DNA of 64,000 nucleotides from Catellatospora sp. IY07-71 (lineage in GTDB: Bacteria; Actinomycetota; Actinomycetes; Mycobacteriales; Micromonosporaceae), in assembly GCF_018326265.1 (NCBI RefSeq), contig NZ_AP023360.1:7189001-7253000 (forward strand). Direction: 5' to 3'. The position numbers and the translations under genes are program-made. Below are positions 1 through 7,932 of the stretch, piece by piece (position 1 is the first letter of the stretch; each line of letters opens with the position of its first letter). The notes beneath the pieces are model-generated. The model was not told the origin of the DNA and made no database searches. It was given only the letters and a program-made list of their open reading frames with translations.

Positions 1-465
1 GCCGCCCACCTCGTGGGTGCCGCCGAGACCGTCCTCCCAGTTGGGGCCCCACTGCACCGCCATGGGCTCGCCGGTCAGCGCCGAGTACGGCCGCTTGACG
101 GGGGTGTCCGTCAGCCCGGCCGGGGCGTTGACCAGGATGTCCTTGTCGAAGGTGGCGGGTTCGTAGTAGTCGTCGATGGAGGGCAGGTCCGGGTTGGCGA
201 ACAGCCGGGTGAGCCGCTTGACCCGGCCGCCGGAGCGCAGCGTCAGCCGCCCCTTGCCGTCCAGCTTCCAGCCGCCGTGCCAGCGGTCCTGGTCCTCGTA
301 GTGCTTCGGGTAGCCGATGCCCGGCTTGGTCTCGACGTTGTTGAACCAGACGTACTCGGTGCCCTCCCGGTTGGTCCAGGTCTGCTTGCACGTCACCGAG
401 CAGGTGTGGCAGCCGATGCACTTGTCGAGGTTCATCACCATGGCTACCTGCGCGCGGATACGCAT
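1..465 (-). CDS. narH: Respiratory nitrate reductase beta subunit (partial, N-terminal 155 residues)
   Basis: NarH carries the iron-sulfur clusters that pass electrons from NarI to NarG on the cytoplasmic side of the membrane. The visible N-terminus reads MRIRAQVAMVMNLDKCIGCH and continues with HTCSVTCK, the first ferredoxin-type CxxCxxCxxxC cluster, followed by the NarH-typical TWTNREGTEYVWFNNVETKP region. The rest lies before base 1. The start ATG (465-463) overlaps the narG stop by one base (TGATG), and the last narG codons contain a strong CAGGAGG ribosome-binding site, so translation is coupled. Identity is secure; the remainder of the operon (narJ, narI) is expected outside the window but not seen. 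Confidence 0.96.
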   Translation of the reverse strand, partial: MRIRAQVAMVMNLDKCIGCHTCSVTCKQTWTNREGTEYVWFNNVETKPGIGYPKHYEDQDRWHGGWKLDGKGRLTLRSGGRVKRLTRLFANPDLPSIDDYYEPATFDKDILVNAPAGLTDTPVKRPYSALTGEPMAVQWGPNWEDGLGGTHEVGG

Positions 466-3400
466 CAGTACTCCACCTCCTGGGTGCGGCGGCGGATCAC
501 GGTGATCTCGTCGCGCTGGCTGCCGATCGGGCCGTAGTAGTTGAAGGCGTACGTGAACTGGGCGTGGCCGCCCGCCAGGTGGGTGGGTTTGACCAGCAGC
601 CGGGTCATCGAGTTGTGGTAGCCGCCGCGGCGGCCGCTGCCCTCGGCCTTGGGCACGTTCACGGTGCGCTCGGGCGAGTGGTACTGGAACACGGTCCCCT
701 GCGGCATACGGTGGCTGACCACGGCGCGGGCGACCACGACGCCGTTGCGGTTGTGCGCCTCGATCCAGTCGTTGTCCTTAGCACCGATCGTGGCGGCGTC
801 CTCGACGCTCATCCAGATCACCGGCCCGCCCCGGGACAGCGCCAGCATCAGCTCGTTGTCGTGGTACATCGAGTGGACCGACCACTTGGCGTGCGGGGTG
901 AGGAAGCGCACCGTCACCCCGCCGTCGACCAGCTCGCCGGGCTTGCCGAAGTGCCGCGCCATGTTCAGCGGCGGCCGGAACGCGGGCAGCTGCTCCCCCA
1001 GCTCGGCGACCCAGTCGTGCTCCACGAAGAAGTGCTGCCGGCCGGTGATGGTGTGCCACGGCTTGAGCCGCTCCACGTTGAGCGTGAACGGCGAGTAGCG
1101 GCGGCCGCCCTTCTCCGATCCGGACCACTCCGGGCTGGTGAAGACGGGCTGCGGTCCGCGCTGGGTGTCCGGGTACGTGATCCGGTCTTGCTCGTGCCCG
1201 GCGATGAGGTCGGCGAACGGCTGGCCGGTCCGCTTCTCCAGCGCCGCGAACCCGGCGGCCGCGACGCTGCCGTTGGTGGTGCCGGACAGCGCCAGGATCG
1301 CCTCGCACATCCGGTCGGCGGTGGCCAGCGACGGCCGCCCCGCGAACGGTCCCTCGGTCACCACCCCGTTCTGGTGCCGCAGGTACTCGATCTCGGCGGT
1401 GACGTCGACGGTGAGCGCCTTGGTAGTGGTCCCGAGGGTGTCCAGCAGCGGGCCGACCGCGCGCATCTTGGCGCCGATCAGGGTGTAGTCGCGTTCGATC
1501 TCGATGAGTTTCGGCATCGTCCGCCCGGGGACGGGTTCGCACTCCCCGGCCTTCCAGTCGCGCACCCGGCCGCCGGGCGTCGCCAGCTCGTCGGGGGTGT
1601 CGTGCTGCAGCGGCGCGGCCAGCACGTCGCGGCGTACGCCCAGGTGGGTGGCGGCCAGCTCGCTGAACCTGTCGGCCAGGGCCAGGAACGTGTCGTAGTC
1701 GGTGTGCACGTCGCCGGGCGGTTCGACGGCCGGGCTGAACGCGTGCACGAACGGGTGCATGTCGGTGGTCGAGATGTCGTGCTTCTCGTACCAGGTCGCG
1801 GCGGGCAGGACCAGGTCGGCGTGCAGGCCGGTGTTGGTCATCCGGAAGTCGATCGCGGTGAGCAGGTCGAGCTTGCCGGTGGGGGCCTCCTCGCGCCATA
1901 CCACGTCGCGGGGCCGGTGGTCCGGGTCGCACTCCTGCGCGGCGGCGGCCGAGTCGACGCCCAGCAGGTGCCGCATGAAGTACTCGTTGCCCTTGCCGGA
2001 CGAGCCCAGCAGGTTGGCCCGCCACAGGGTCAGGCAGCGGGGGAAGTTCGCCGGGTCGTCCGGGTCCTCGGCCACCGCCTTCAGCCGGCCGGCCTTCAGC
2101 TCGGCCACGATGTGCTCGGCCACGCCGCGCCCGGCCGCGGCCGCCTCGTCGGTCAGGTCGAGGGGGTTGCGGTTGAACGCGGGGTGGCCGGGACTCCAGC
2201 CCATGCGCTGGGCGGCGGCGACCGTGTCGGCGAACGCCATCCCGGCGAACCGGCCGGTGCCCAGCGGCGACGACAGCTCGTCGGCCGGGACGCGCTCGTA
2301 GCGCCACTGGTCGGTGTGCAGGTACCAGAACGGGGTGCTGGCCTGGTGGCGCATCGGCCGCTGCCAGTCGAACGCGAACGACATGTGCTGCTGGCCGGTG
2401 ACCGGGCGGGCCTTCTCCTGGCCGACGTAGTGGGCCCAGCCGCCGCCGTTGACCCCCTGGCAGCCGGTCAGCGTGACCAGCGCGATGAACGCCCGGTAGG
2501 TCATGTCGGAGTGGAACCACTGGTTGGCGCCCGCACCCAGGACGATCAGCGAACGGCCGTGGCTGCGCTCGGCGTTGCGGGCGAACTCGCGCCCGATCCG
2601 GGCGGCCAGCGTGGCGGGCACCCCGGTGATGCGCTCCTGCCAGGCCGGGGTGTTGGGGGCGTCCGCGTCGTCGTAGCCGGTGGGCCACTGCCCGGGCAGA
2701 TCGCCGCGGCGCACCCCGTACTGCGCCATGAGCAGGTCGAACACGGAGGTCACCAGGTGCTCGCCGATGCGCGTCACCGGCACGCCGCGGCGGATGAGCG
2801 CCCCGCCCTCGGTGTCGCCGACGTCGAACCGGGCCAGGTCGACCTCCACGGACTCGCCGGTGCGGCCGAGCAGCCCCAGCGCGGGGACGACGTCGCCGAG
2901 GTCCAGGTTCCAGCGGCCCTCGCCGGCGTCGCCGTAGCGGAAGCCCAGCGAGCCGTTGGGCACGACCGGCTCCCCGGTGCGCTCGTCGATGAGCACGGTC
3001 TTGTGCTCGCCGTCGGCCTCACCCAGGTCGGCCGCGGTCAGGAAGCGGTCGGCCGCCCACGAGCCGCCGTCGCGCCGCCGCAGCTTCACCAGGAACGGCA
3101 GGTCGGTGTAGCGGCGCACGTAGTCGGTGAAGTAGGGCACCTGGCGGTCGCGGAAGAACTCGGTGAGCACGACGTGGCCCATCGCCATCGCCAGCGCGCC
3201 GTCGGTGCCCGGGTGCGGGGCGAGCCAGTCGTCGGCGAACTTGACGTTGTCGGCGTAGTCGGGGCTGACCGCGACCACCTTCGTGCCCTTGTAGCGGGCC
3301 TCGGCCAGGAAGTGCGCGTCCGGGGTGCGGGTGACCGGGATGTTGGAGCCCCACATCATCAGGTAGGTGGCGTTCCACCAGTCGCCGGCCTCGGGCACGT

Positions 3401-4163
3401 CGGTCTGGTCGCCCCAGACCTGCGGCGAGGCGATCGGCAGGTCGGCGTACCAGTCGTAGAAGCTGAGCAGGGTGCCGCCGAGCAGCGCGTGGTAGCGGGT
3501 GCCGGCCGCGAACGAGGCCATCGACATGGCCGGGATCGGCGAGAAGCCGACGACCCGGTCGGGGCCGTAGGTCTTGGTGGTGTAGACGTGCGCGGCGGCC
3601 GCCATGGTGATCGCCTCGTCCCAGGTGGCGCGGACGAAGCCGCCGCGCCCGCGCTGGGACTTGTAGGCACGGGCCTTCAGCGGGTTCTCCACGATCTCGG
3701 CCCACGCCAGCACGGGGTCGCCCAGGCGCTGCCACGCCTCGCGGAACATCTCGGCGAGGACGCCGCGGACGTAGGGGTGCCGCACCCGCGACGGCGAGTA
3801 CTCGTACCAGGAGAACGACGCGCCACGCGGGCAGCCCCGCGGCTCGTAGTCCGGCGCGTCCGGCCCCACCTCCGGGTAGTCGGTGGCCTGGTGCTCCCAG
3901 GTGATCAGGCCGTCGGTGACGAACACGTTCCACGAGCACGAGCCGGTGCAGTTGACGCCGTGGGTGGAGCGGACCACGCGGTCGTAGCGCCACCGGTCGC
4001 GGTAGAACGACTCCCAGCCGTCGCCGCCGACCTGGTGCAGCGTCCGGCCGTGGTCGCCGACGGTCTCCCTGGTCAGGAAGCGGCGCGCGGCCAGCAGCGG
4101 CGCAGCGCCGGGCACCTGGTCGGTCGCGGGCGTGCGGTCGGTCGGAGGGCGCTGCGGCGACAC
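465..4163 (-). CDS. narG: Respiratory nitrate reductase alpha subunit
   Basis: NarG reduces nitrate to nitrite at a molybdo-bis-MGD centre in membrane-bound nitrate reductase. The 1,232-residue length matches the family (about 1,250). The FS0 iron-sulfur ligands are visible as His68-x3-Cys72-x3-Cys76 and Cys111, and the substrate/cofactor region reads SFYDWYADLPIASPQVWG, WGSNIPVTRTPDAHF and GANQWFHSDMTYRAF. The start is GTG at 4163 with GAGGAG six to ten bases upstream. narH follows with a one-base overlap. A DosR-like box lies about 125 bp upstream, which suggests induction by hypoxia or NO. Long open frames on the other strand are GC-bias shadows. Confidence 0.97.
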   Translation of the reverse strand: MSPQRPPTDRTPATDQVPGAAPLLAARRFLTRETVGDHGRTLHQVGGDGWESFYRDRWRYDRVVRSTHGVNCTGSCSWNVFVTDGLITWEHQATDYPEVGPDAPDYEPRGCPRGASFSWYEYSPSRVRHPYVRGVLAEMFREAWQRLGDPVLAWAEIVENPLKARAYKSQRGRGGFVRATWDEAITMAAAAHVYTTKTYGPDRVVGFSPIPAMSMASFAAGTRYHALLGGTLLSFYDWYADLPIASPQVWGDQTDVPEAGDWWNATYLMMWGSNIPVTRTPDAHFLAEARYKGTKVVAVSPDYADNVKFADDWLAPHPGTDGALAMAMGHVVLTEFFRDRQVPYFTDYVRRYTDLPFLVKLRRRDGGSWAADRFLTAADLGEADGEHKTVLIDERTGEPVVPNGSLGFRYGDAGEGRWNLDLGDVVPALGLLGRTGESVEVDLARFDVGDTEGGALIRRGVPVTRIGEHLVTSVFDLLMAQYGVRRGDLPGQWPTGYDDADAPNTPAWQERITGVPATLAARIGREFARNAERSHGRSLIVLGAGANQWFHSDMTYRAFIALVTLTGCQGVNGGGWAHYVGQEKARPVTGQQHMSFAFDWQRPMRHQASTPFWYLHTDQWRYERVPADELSSPLGTGRFAGMAFADTVAAAQRMGWSPGHPAFNRNPLDLTDEAAAAGRGVAEHIVAELKAGRLKAVAEDPDDPANFPRCLTLWRANLLGSSGKGNEYFMRHLLGVDSAAAAQECDPDHRPRDVVWREEAPTGKLDLLTAIDFRMTNTGLHADLVLPAATWYEKHDISTTDMHPFVHAFSPAVEPPGDVHTDYDTFLALADRFSELAATHLGVRRDVLAAPLQHDTPDELATPGGRVRDWKAGECEPVPGRTMPKLIEIERDYTLIGAKMRAVGPLLDTLGTTTKALTVDVTAEIEYLRHQNGVVTEGPFAGRPSLATADRMCEAILALSGTTNGSVAAAGFAALEKRTGQPFADLIAGHEQDRITYPDTQRGPQPVFTSPEWSGSEKGGRRYSPFTLNVERLKPWHTITGRQHFFVEHDWVAELGEQLPAFRPPLNMARHFGKPGELVDGGVTVRFLTPHAKWSVHSMYHDNELMLALSRGGPVIWMSVEDAATIGAKDNDWIEAHNRNGVVVARAVVSHRMPQGTVFQYHSPERTVNVPKAEGSGRRGGYHNSMTRLLVKPTHLAGGHAQFTYAFNYYGPIGSQRDEITVIRRRTQEVEY

Positions 4164-4287
4164 GGGGGTGCTCCTCGGGCGTCGGGATGCGACGGTGCGG
4201 GTCCGCCGGTGACGCGTGGTGTCGCGGCACGCTTACAGCGTCGGTGAGCGCTGCGTTCCGGTCAGGAGCCCGCGGTCCCGAGTGCGG

Positions 4288-4302
4288 CGGGACCAAAGTC
4301 CA
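4288..4302 (-). promoter_or_regulatory. DosR/DevR-like box upstream of narG
   Basis: The plus strand reads CGGGACCAAAGTCCA. It matches the core of the mycobacterial DosR consensus (GGGAC, A/T-containing centre, GTCC). It lies about 125 bp upstream of the narG start, downstream of the terminator that ends the DUF2249 transcript, so it is positioned for narG. Function is inferred from motif and context. Confidence 0.55.
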
Positions 4303-4340
4303 TACCTCCGCCGGATAGCTGCGGCCCGGTGGGCAGCGTG

Positions 4341-4373
4341 CGGCCCCGGCCTCGGTGGGCGAGGCCGGGGCCG
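4341..4373 (-). terminator. Strong GC hairpin after the DUF2249 gene
   Basis: A perfect 14-bp stem (4341-4354 with 4360-4373) and a 5-nt loop begins 12 bp beyond the DUF2249 stop codon. There is no U-tract, which is usual in high-GC actinomycetes. It separates the DUF2249 transcript from narG. Confidence 0.7.
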
Positions 4374-4384
4374 GGGCGGGCCGA

Positions 4385-4735
4385 TCAGGCGGCTGGGGTG
4401 CGGCTCAGGCGCAACTGCCAGACGTCCGGTCCCTCCTGCAGCCACTGCGTCGCGAACCGGCCCGCGTAGCGCTGTTCGATCTCCGCCAGCAGCGGCAGCG
4501 GCGCGTGCGGGGCGACCAGCACGAGCCCGGCCGCGCCGGGCAGGGCGTCCAGCGCCGCCAGCACCCGAGCGTGCCGCTGGCCGTGCGGCACCTCGCGGAC
4601 GTCGATCCGCGGGTCGAGGCTCAGCACCGGCGCCGAGGCGTCCGCGCTGCCGGGGGCGTCCCCGCCGCAGCCGCAGCCGCCGCCGCCGCAGCCGCCGGGC
4701 TGTGCGGCCGCGGCCGCTTGATCGGGTTGTGACAT
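4385..4735 (-). CDS. DUF2249 domain protein with Gly/Cys-rich N-terminal segment
   Basis: A 116-residue soluble protein. The C-terminal part (about 38-114; DPRIDVREVPHGQRHARVLA, then LVLVAPHAPLPLLAEIEQRY) fits the DUF2249 fold, a TusA-like domain often found next to hemerythrin, NnrS and denitrification genes. The N-terminus has a glycine-rich run with Cys16, Cys21 and Cys23, a possible metal or iron-sulfur site; this is unproven. The start ATG has a GAGGAGG site. It diverges from the HTH regulator at 4804 across a short operator-rich region, so the two are probably co-regulated. The molecular role of DUF2249 in nitrogen-oxide metabolism is not established. Confidence 0.8.
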   Translation of the reverse strand: MSQPDQAAAAAQPGGCGGGGCGCGGDAPGSADASAPVLSLDPRIDVREVPHGQRHARVLAALDALPGAAGLVLVAPHAPLPLLAEIEQRYAGRFATQWLQEGPDVWQLRLSRTPAA

Positions 4736-4746
4736 GAGACCCTCCT

Positions 4747-4796
4747 CATGGTTTTGACGTCATCATGGTTTTGACGTCATCTGACGTTATAACGTC
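4747..4796. promoter_or_regulatory. Divergent promoter with tandem repeats and a perfect palindrome
   Basis: Two exact tandem copies of CATGGTTTTGACGTCAT (4747-4763, 4764-4780), each containing the palindrome TGACGTCA, are followed by the perfect 14-bp palindrome GACGTTATAACGTC (4783-4796). The centre of the last palindrome gives TATAAC on both strands, a good -10 for each divergent gene. The GTG of the regulator starts 7 bp after the palindrome. This is the likely operator of the adjacent ArsR/SufR-like regulator. Confidence 0.65.
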
Positions 4797-4803
4797 TAAC
4801 ACC

Positions 4804-5513
4804 GTGGAAACCTTCGGCAAAGGCCCGATCGGCGAGACGATCGACACTCCGCAGCACCGGGCGCTGGGCTCCGACAGCCGGGCGGCGATCCTGCGCCTGG
4901 TGCGTGCCGCCGGCGGGGGCTGACCGCGGCAGAGGTGGCGGCCGACACCGGCCAGCACCCGTCGACGATCCGGGCCCACCTGGACCGGCTGGTCGAGGCG
5001 GGGCTGCTGGTCCGGGCGCGGGCCAGCGGCGGCCTGCCCGGCCGTCCCGCCTGGCGCTACCGGGCGACCGCCGCCGACCCGGCCCCGGCGCCGTACCGGT
5101 CGCTGGCGGCCGCGCTGCTGCAGCACCTGCCCCGCGGCGACGGCGACGTCCGCCCGGCCGCGGCCCAGGTCGGCCAGGACTGGGGCAGGCAGCTCGCGCG
5201 CGGCGTCGCGCCGCAGGACGACCCCGTCGACACGGTGACCGCGGTGCTGGACGGCCTCGGCTTCAGCCCGCGCCGCCAGCCTGCCGGCCCGAAGGCCGCT
5301 TCGGTGGAGGTGCACCTGCACACCTGCCCGTTCCTGGAGCTGGTGGGGCAGAACCCGGACGCGATGTGCGGTCTGCATGCCGGGGTGGTGCGGGGTGTCC
5401 TGGAGAGCCAGGGCGTGCCGGGCGAGGGCACGGTGCTGGAGCCGTTCGGCGCGCCGGGCGCCTGCGTGGTGCACCTGCCGGTGCTCGCGCGGCGGGCACC
5501 GGACGCGCCGTGA
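4804..5513 (+). CDS. ArsR/SufR-like winged-helix regulator with apparent 1-nt frameshift
   Basis: Starting from GTG 4804, the reading VETFGKGPIGETIDTPQHRA, then LGSDSRAAILRLVRAAGGG, runs into a TGA at 4921-4923. The continuation LTAAEVAADTGQHPSTIRAH, then LDRLVEAGLL, is in another frame and finishes a canonical winged helix, ending at 5513. One extra G in the G5 tract at 4915-4919 would restore a single protein of about 236 residues. The C-terminal half has Cys residues in HTCPFLEL, DAMCGLHAG and GACVVHL, resembling the iron-sulfur-binding part of SufR-type (COG2345) regulators, so a redox or NO sensor is likely. A translation from GTG 4935 alone would lack the first helices. It overlaps the next gene by GTGA and heads the nirK operon. 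Whether the frameshift is real or a sequencing error cannot be decided here. Confidence 0.75.
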
Positions 5514-6637
5514 CCGCCCGGCCGGCTGTCGGCCGGCGGCTGCCCGCGCTGGCCGCGGCGGGGCTGTGCCTGGTCGGCGGCCTGTACGCGGCGCTGCTGC
5601 TGCTCGGCACGCCGGTGCCGGCACCCCCGGTCGCCGTGGAGACGGTGCATGGGCCGGTCATGGTGTTCGGCGTCGTCGGCACCCTGATCGCGCTGGAGCG
5701 CGCGGTGGCCCTCGGCCGCCCGTGGGCACTGCTGGCACCGGCCTGCTCCGGCGCGGGCGGGCTGGTGCTCCTGGCGGCCGGGCCGGGCTGGCCGGGGACG
5801 TTCCTGCTGATGCTCGCCTCGGTGGTCCTGCTCGGCGTCTACCGTGCGCTGTGGGCCCGGCAGCAGTCCGTGGCGCTGCTGGCGCAGGGCGTCGGCGCCT
5901 TCGCGTGGTACGCCGCCGCGCTGCTGTCGCTGGCCGGCTTCCCGGTCGCCGACACGGTCGGCTGGATGACGGTCTTCGTCGTCGCCACCATCGCCGGTGA
6001 GCGCCTTGAACTGGCCCACGTCGGGCTCACCGCACCGCACGCCGAGCGGTGGTTCCTGGCCGCGCTGACGGGCCTGGCCACGACCGCCGCCGCGGCGACC
6101 GGGTGGCCCGAGGCGGGCACCCGGCTCTTCGGGCTCGCGCTGCTGGCGATGACCGCCTGGCTGGCCGTGCACGACGTCGCCCGGCGCACCATCCGCGGCG
6201 CCCGGCTGCCCCGCTACATCGCCGCCGGGCTGCTCGCCGGGTACGGCTGGCTGGCCCTGTCCGGCCTGCTCTGGGCCGGCGGCGGACCGGCCGGCGGCGG
6301 CGCCCGCTACGACGCCGTGCTGCACGGGGTCTTCCTCGGCTTCACCGTCTCCATGATCTTCGTGCACGCGCCGGTGATCCTGCCCGCGGTGCTGCGCCGG
6401 CCGCTGCCGTACCACCCGGTGCTGTATGCGCCGCTCGCGCTGCTGCACGGGTCCCTGCTGGTCCGGATCGGACTGGGTGACGCCGCCGGGCTGGAAGTCG
6501 TGTGGCGCTGGGCGGGCGTCGGGAACGTCGTCGCGGTGCTCGCCTTCGCCGCCTGCGCGGTCACCCTGTCGCTCACCCGCGGGCGCCGCTCCCTCCCGCA
6601 GCGGACCGCGTCTCCCGCCGCGCCGGTGCCGTCATGA
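5510..6637 (+). CDS. Polytopic membrane protein, NnrS-like
   Basis: A 375-residue protein with about ten hydrophobic segments. It starts at GTG 5510, overlapping the regulator stop (GTGA), and ends in ATGA overlap with the next gene, so three genes are translationally coupled. Conserved-looking His-containing segments are VETVHGPVMVFGVVG, LHGVFLGFTVSMIFVHAPVI and LLHGSLLVRIGL. This pattern and the neighbourhood suggest relatives of NnrS, a heme/copper membrane protein linked to nitric-oxide metabolism. The assignment to NnrS itself is tentative. No signal peptide other than the first membrane helix is seen. Confidence 0.65.
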   Translation: MTARPAVGRRLPALAAAGLCLVGGLYAALLLLGTPVPAPPVAVETVHGPVMVFGVVGTLIALERAVALGRPWALLAPACSGAGGLVLLAAGPGWPGTFLLMLASVVLLGVYRALWARQQSVALLAQGVGAFAWYAAALLSLAGFPVADTVGWMTVFVVATIAGERLELAHVGLTAPHAERWFLAALTGLATTAAAATGWPEAGTRLFGLALLAMTAWLAVHDVARRTIRGARLPRYIAAGLLAGYGWLALSGLLWAGGGPAGGGARYDAVLHGVFLGFTVSMIFVHAPVILPAVLRRPLPYHPVLYAPLALLHGSLLVRIGLGDAAGLEVVWRWAGVGNVVAVLAFAACAVTLSLTRGRRSLPQRTASPAAPVPS

Positions 6638-7929
6638 CCGGCGAACCCCGGCTGCAGGGCACCGAACCAGTCGCGCCCGAGCTGCCGGCCCGCCTGCCCC
6701 TGCCGACGCCGCCTGCCGAGGTCGGCAGGCCGCGGGCGCGCACCACCGGCCGTGCCGGCTGGCACCGCCGCGCCGGCCTGCTGCCGGTGGCCTACCTCGC
6801 CGCGCTCGTCGCGATCGGGTTCACCCACCCGTTCCTGCCGGGCTGGCGCTGGCTCGCCATCCACCTGCTGCTGCTCGGCGCGGCCGGCAACGCGATCGTG
6901 GTGTGGAGCGCCCACTTCGCCGCCGCCGTGCTCCGGGTTCCCGCCCCCGCTCATCGCCGGGGCGAGGCGGCCCGGCTGGTGCTGCTGAACATCGGCGTGG
7001 CCGCAGTGCTCACCGGCGGCGGGGGCGACCGGCCCTGGCTCGGCGTGGCCGGAGCGGCGGCGGTGTTCGCCGCCATCGCCGCGCACCTGTTCCGGCTGGC
7101 CACGTGGGCGCGCGCCGCGCTGCCCGCCCGCTTCGCGATCACCGTGCGCTATTACCTGTCCGCCGCGGCGGCGCTGCTGGTCGGCATCCCGGTCGGCGTG
7201 TGGATGCTCGTCGTGGACGACGCGGGCCGCCCCCGGCTGCTGCTCTTCCACGCCCACGTCAACCTGCTCGGCTGGATCGTGCTGACCATCCTCGGCACGT
7301 TGCCGACGCTCTGGCCGACGGTGCTGCGCACCCGGATGGACGACGGCGCGGTCGCCGCGGCCCGCACGGCGCTGCCCCTGGCGCTCGCCGGTCTGGCGTT
7401 GTCGGCCACCGGGCTGCTGACCTGGTGGCCGACCGTCACCGTCGCCGGGCTCGCCGTCTTCGCCGCCGCCATCGTGATCACCGCCGTACCGGCGGTGCGG
7501 GCGGCCCGGCGCCGGCCGCCCGCGTCGTTCGCCGCCTGGTCGATCGCGGCTGCCGCCGGGTGGCTGCTGGTGGCGCTCGGCGTCGACGCGTACGCCGTGC
7601 TGGTCTCGCCCGGCGCGCCCGAGGCCGCCGGACGCTTCGGCGATGTGCTGACCCCGCTGCTGGTCGGCTCGGTCGCGCAGATCCTGCTCGGCGCGTTGTC
7701 CTACCTGCTGCCGATGGCGCTGGGCGGCGGCCCGGCCGCGGTCCGCAGGCGCACGGCGCTGCTGGAGCGGCACGCGGCGCAGCGGGTGGCCATGGCCAAT
7801 GCCGCGCTGCTGGTGTTCCTGCTGCCGGTGGGCGCTTATGTCCGGATCACCACGTCCCTGCTCCTGCTGGCCGCGTTGCTGCAGTTCCTGTGGCCCACGG
7901 TCCGCGTACTGCTGTCCGCCCGGAGGTAG
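6634..7929 (+). CDS. Polytopic membrane protein partner of copper nitrite reductase
   Basis: A 431-residue protein with a Pro/Arg-rich cytoplasmic N-terminus (about 1-45) and some eleven or twelve membrane helices. Motifs include IVVWSAHFAAAVLR, LFHAHVNLLGWIVLTILGT and LGALSYLLPMALGGGPAAV, the last common to a family of NnrS/heme-copper-like membrane proteins. It is homologous over its length to residues 1-430 of the fused NirK protein at 15365-17932 (compare IVVWSEHFSVALLH, LAHAHLNIGGWVLLTVVGT, IGSLTFLLPVVMGGGPAAV). That fusion implies that it works with the copper reductase encoded 3 bp downstream, perhaps as electron donor or quinol oxidase. Conserved His residues could bind heme or copper. 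Function is inferred. Confidence 0.72.
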   Translation: MTGEPRLQGTEPVAPELPARLPLPTPPAEVGRPRARTTGRAGWHRRAGLLPVAYLAALVAIGFTHPFLPGWRWLAIHLLLLGAAGNAIVVWSAHFAAAVLRVPAPAHRRGEAARLVLLNIGVAAVLTGGGGDRPWLGVAGAAAVFAAIAAHLFRLATWARAALPARFAITVRYYLSAAAALLVGIPVGVWMLVVDDAGRPRLLLFHAHVNLLGWIVLTILGTLPTLWPTVLRTRMDDGAVAAARTALPLALAGLALSATGLLTWWPTVTVAGLAVFAAAIVITAVPAVRAARRRPPASFAAWSIAAAAGWLLVALGVDAYAVLVSPGAPEAAGRFGDVLTPLLVGSVAQILLGALSYLLPMALGGGPAAVRRRTALLERHAAQRVAMANAALLVFLLPVGAYVRITTSLLLLAALLQFLWPTVRVLLSARR

Positions 7930-7932
7930 CCC

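Noticed and set aside
564-4247. Open frame of 1,227 codons antisense to narG
   Set aside because: Arg/Gly/Val-rich without domain; typical third-position GC shadow of narG.
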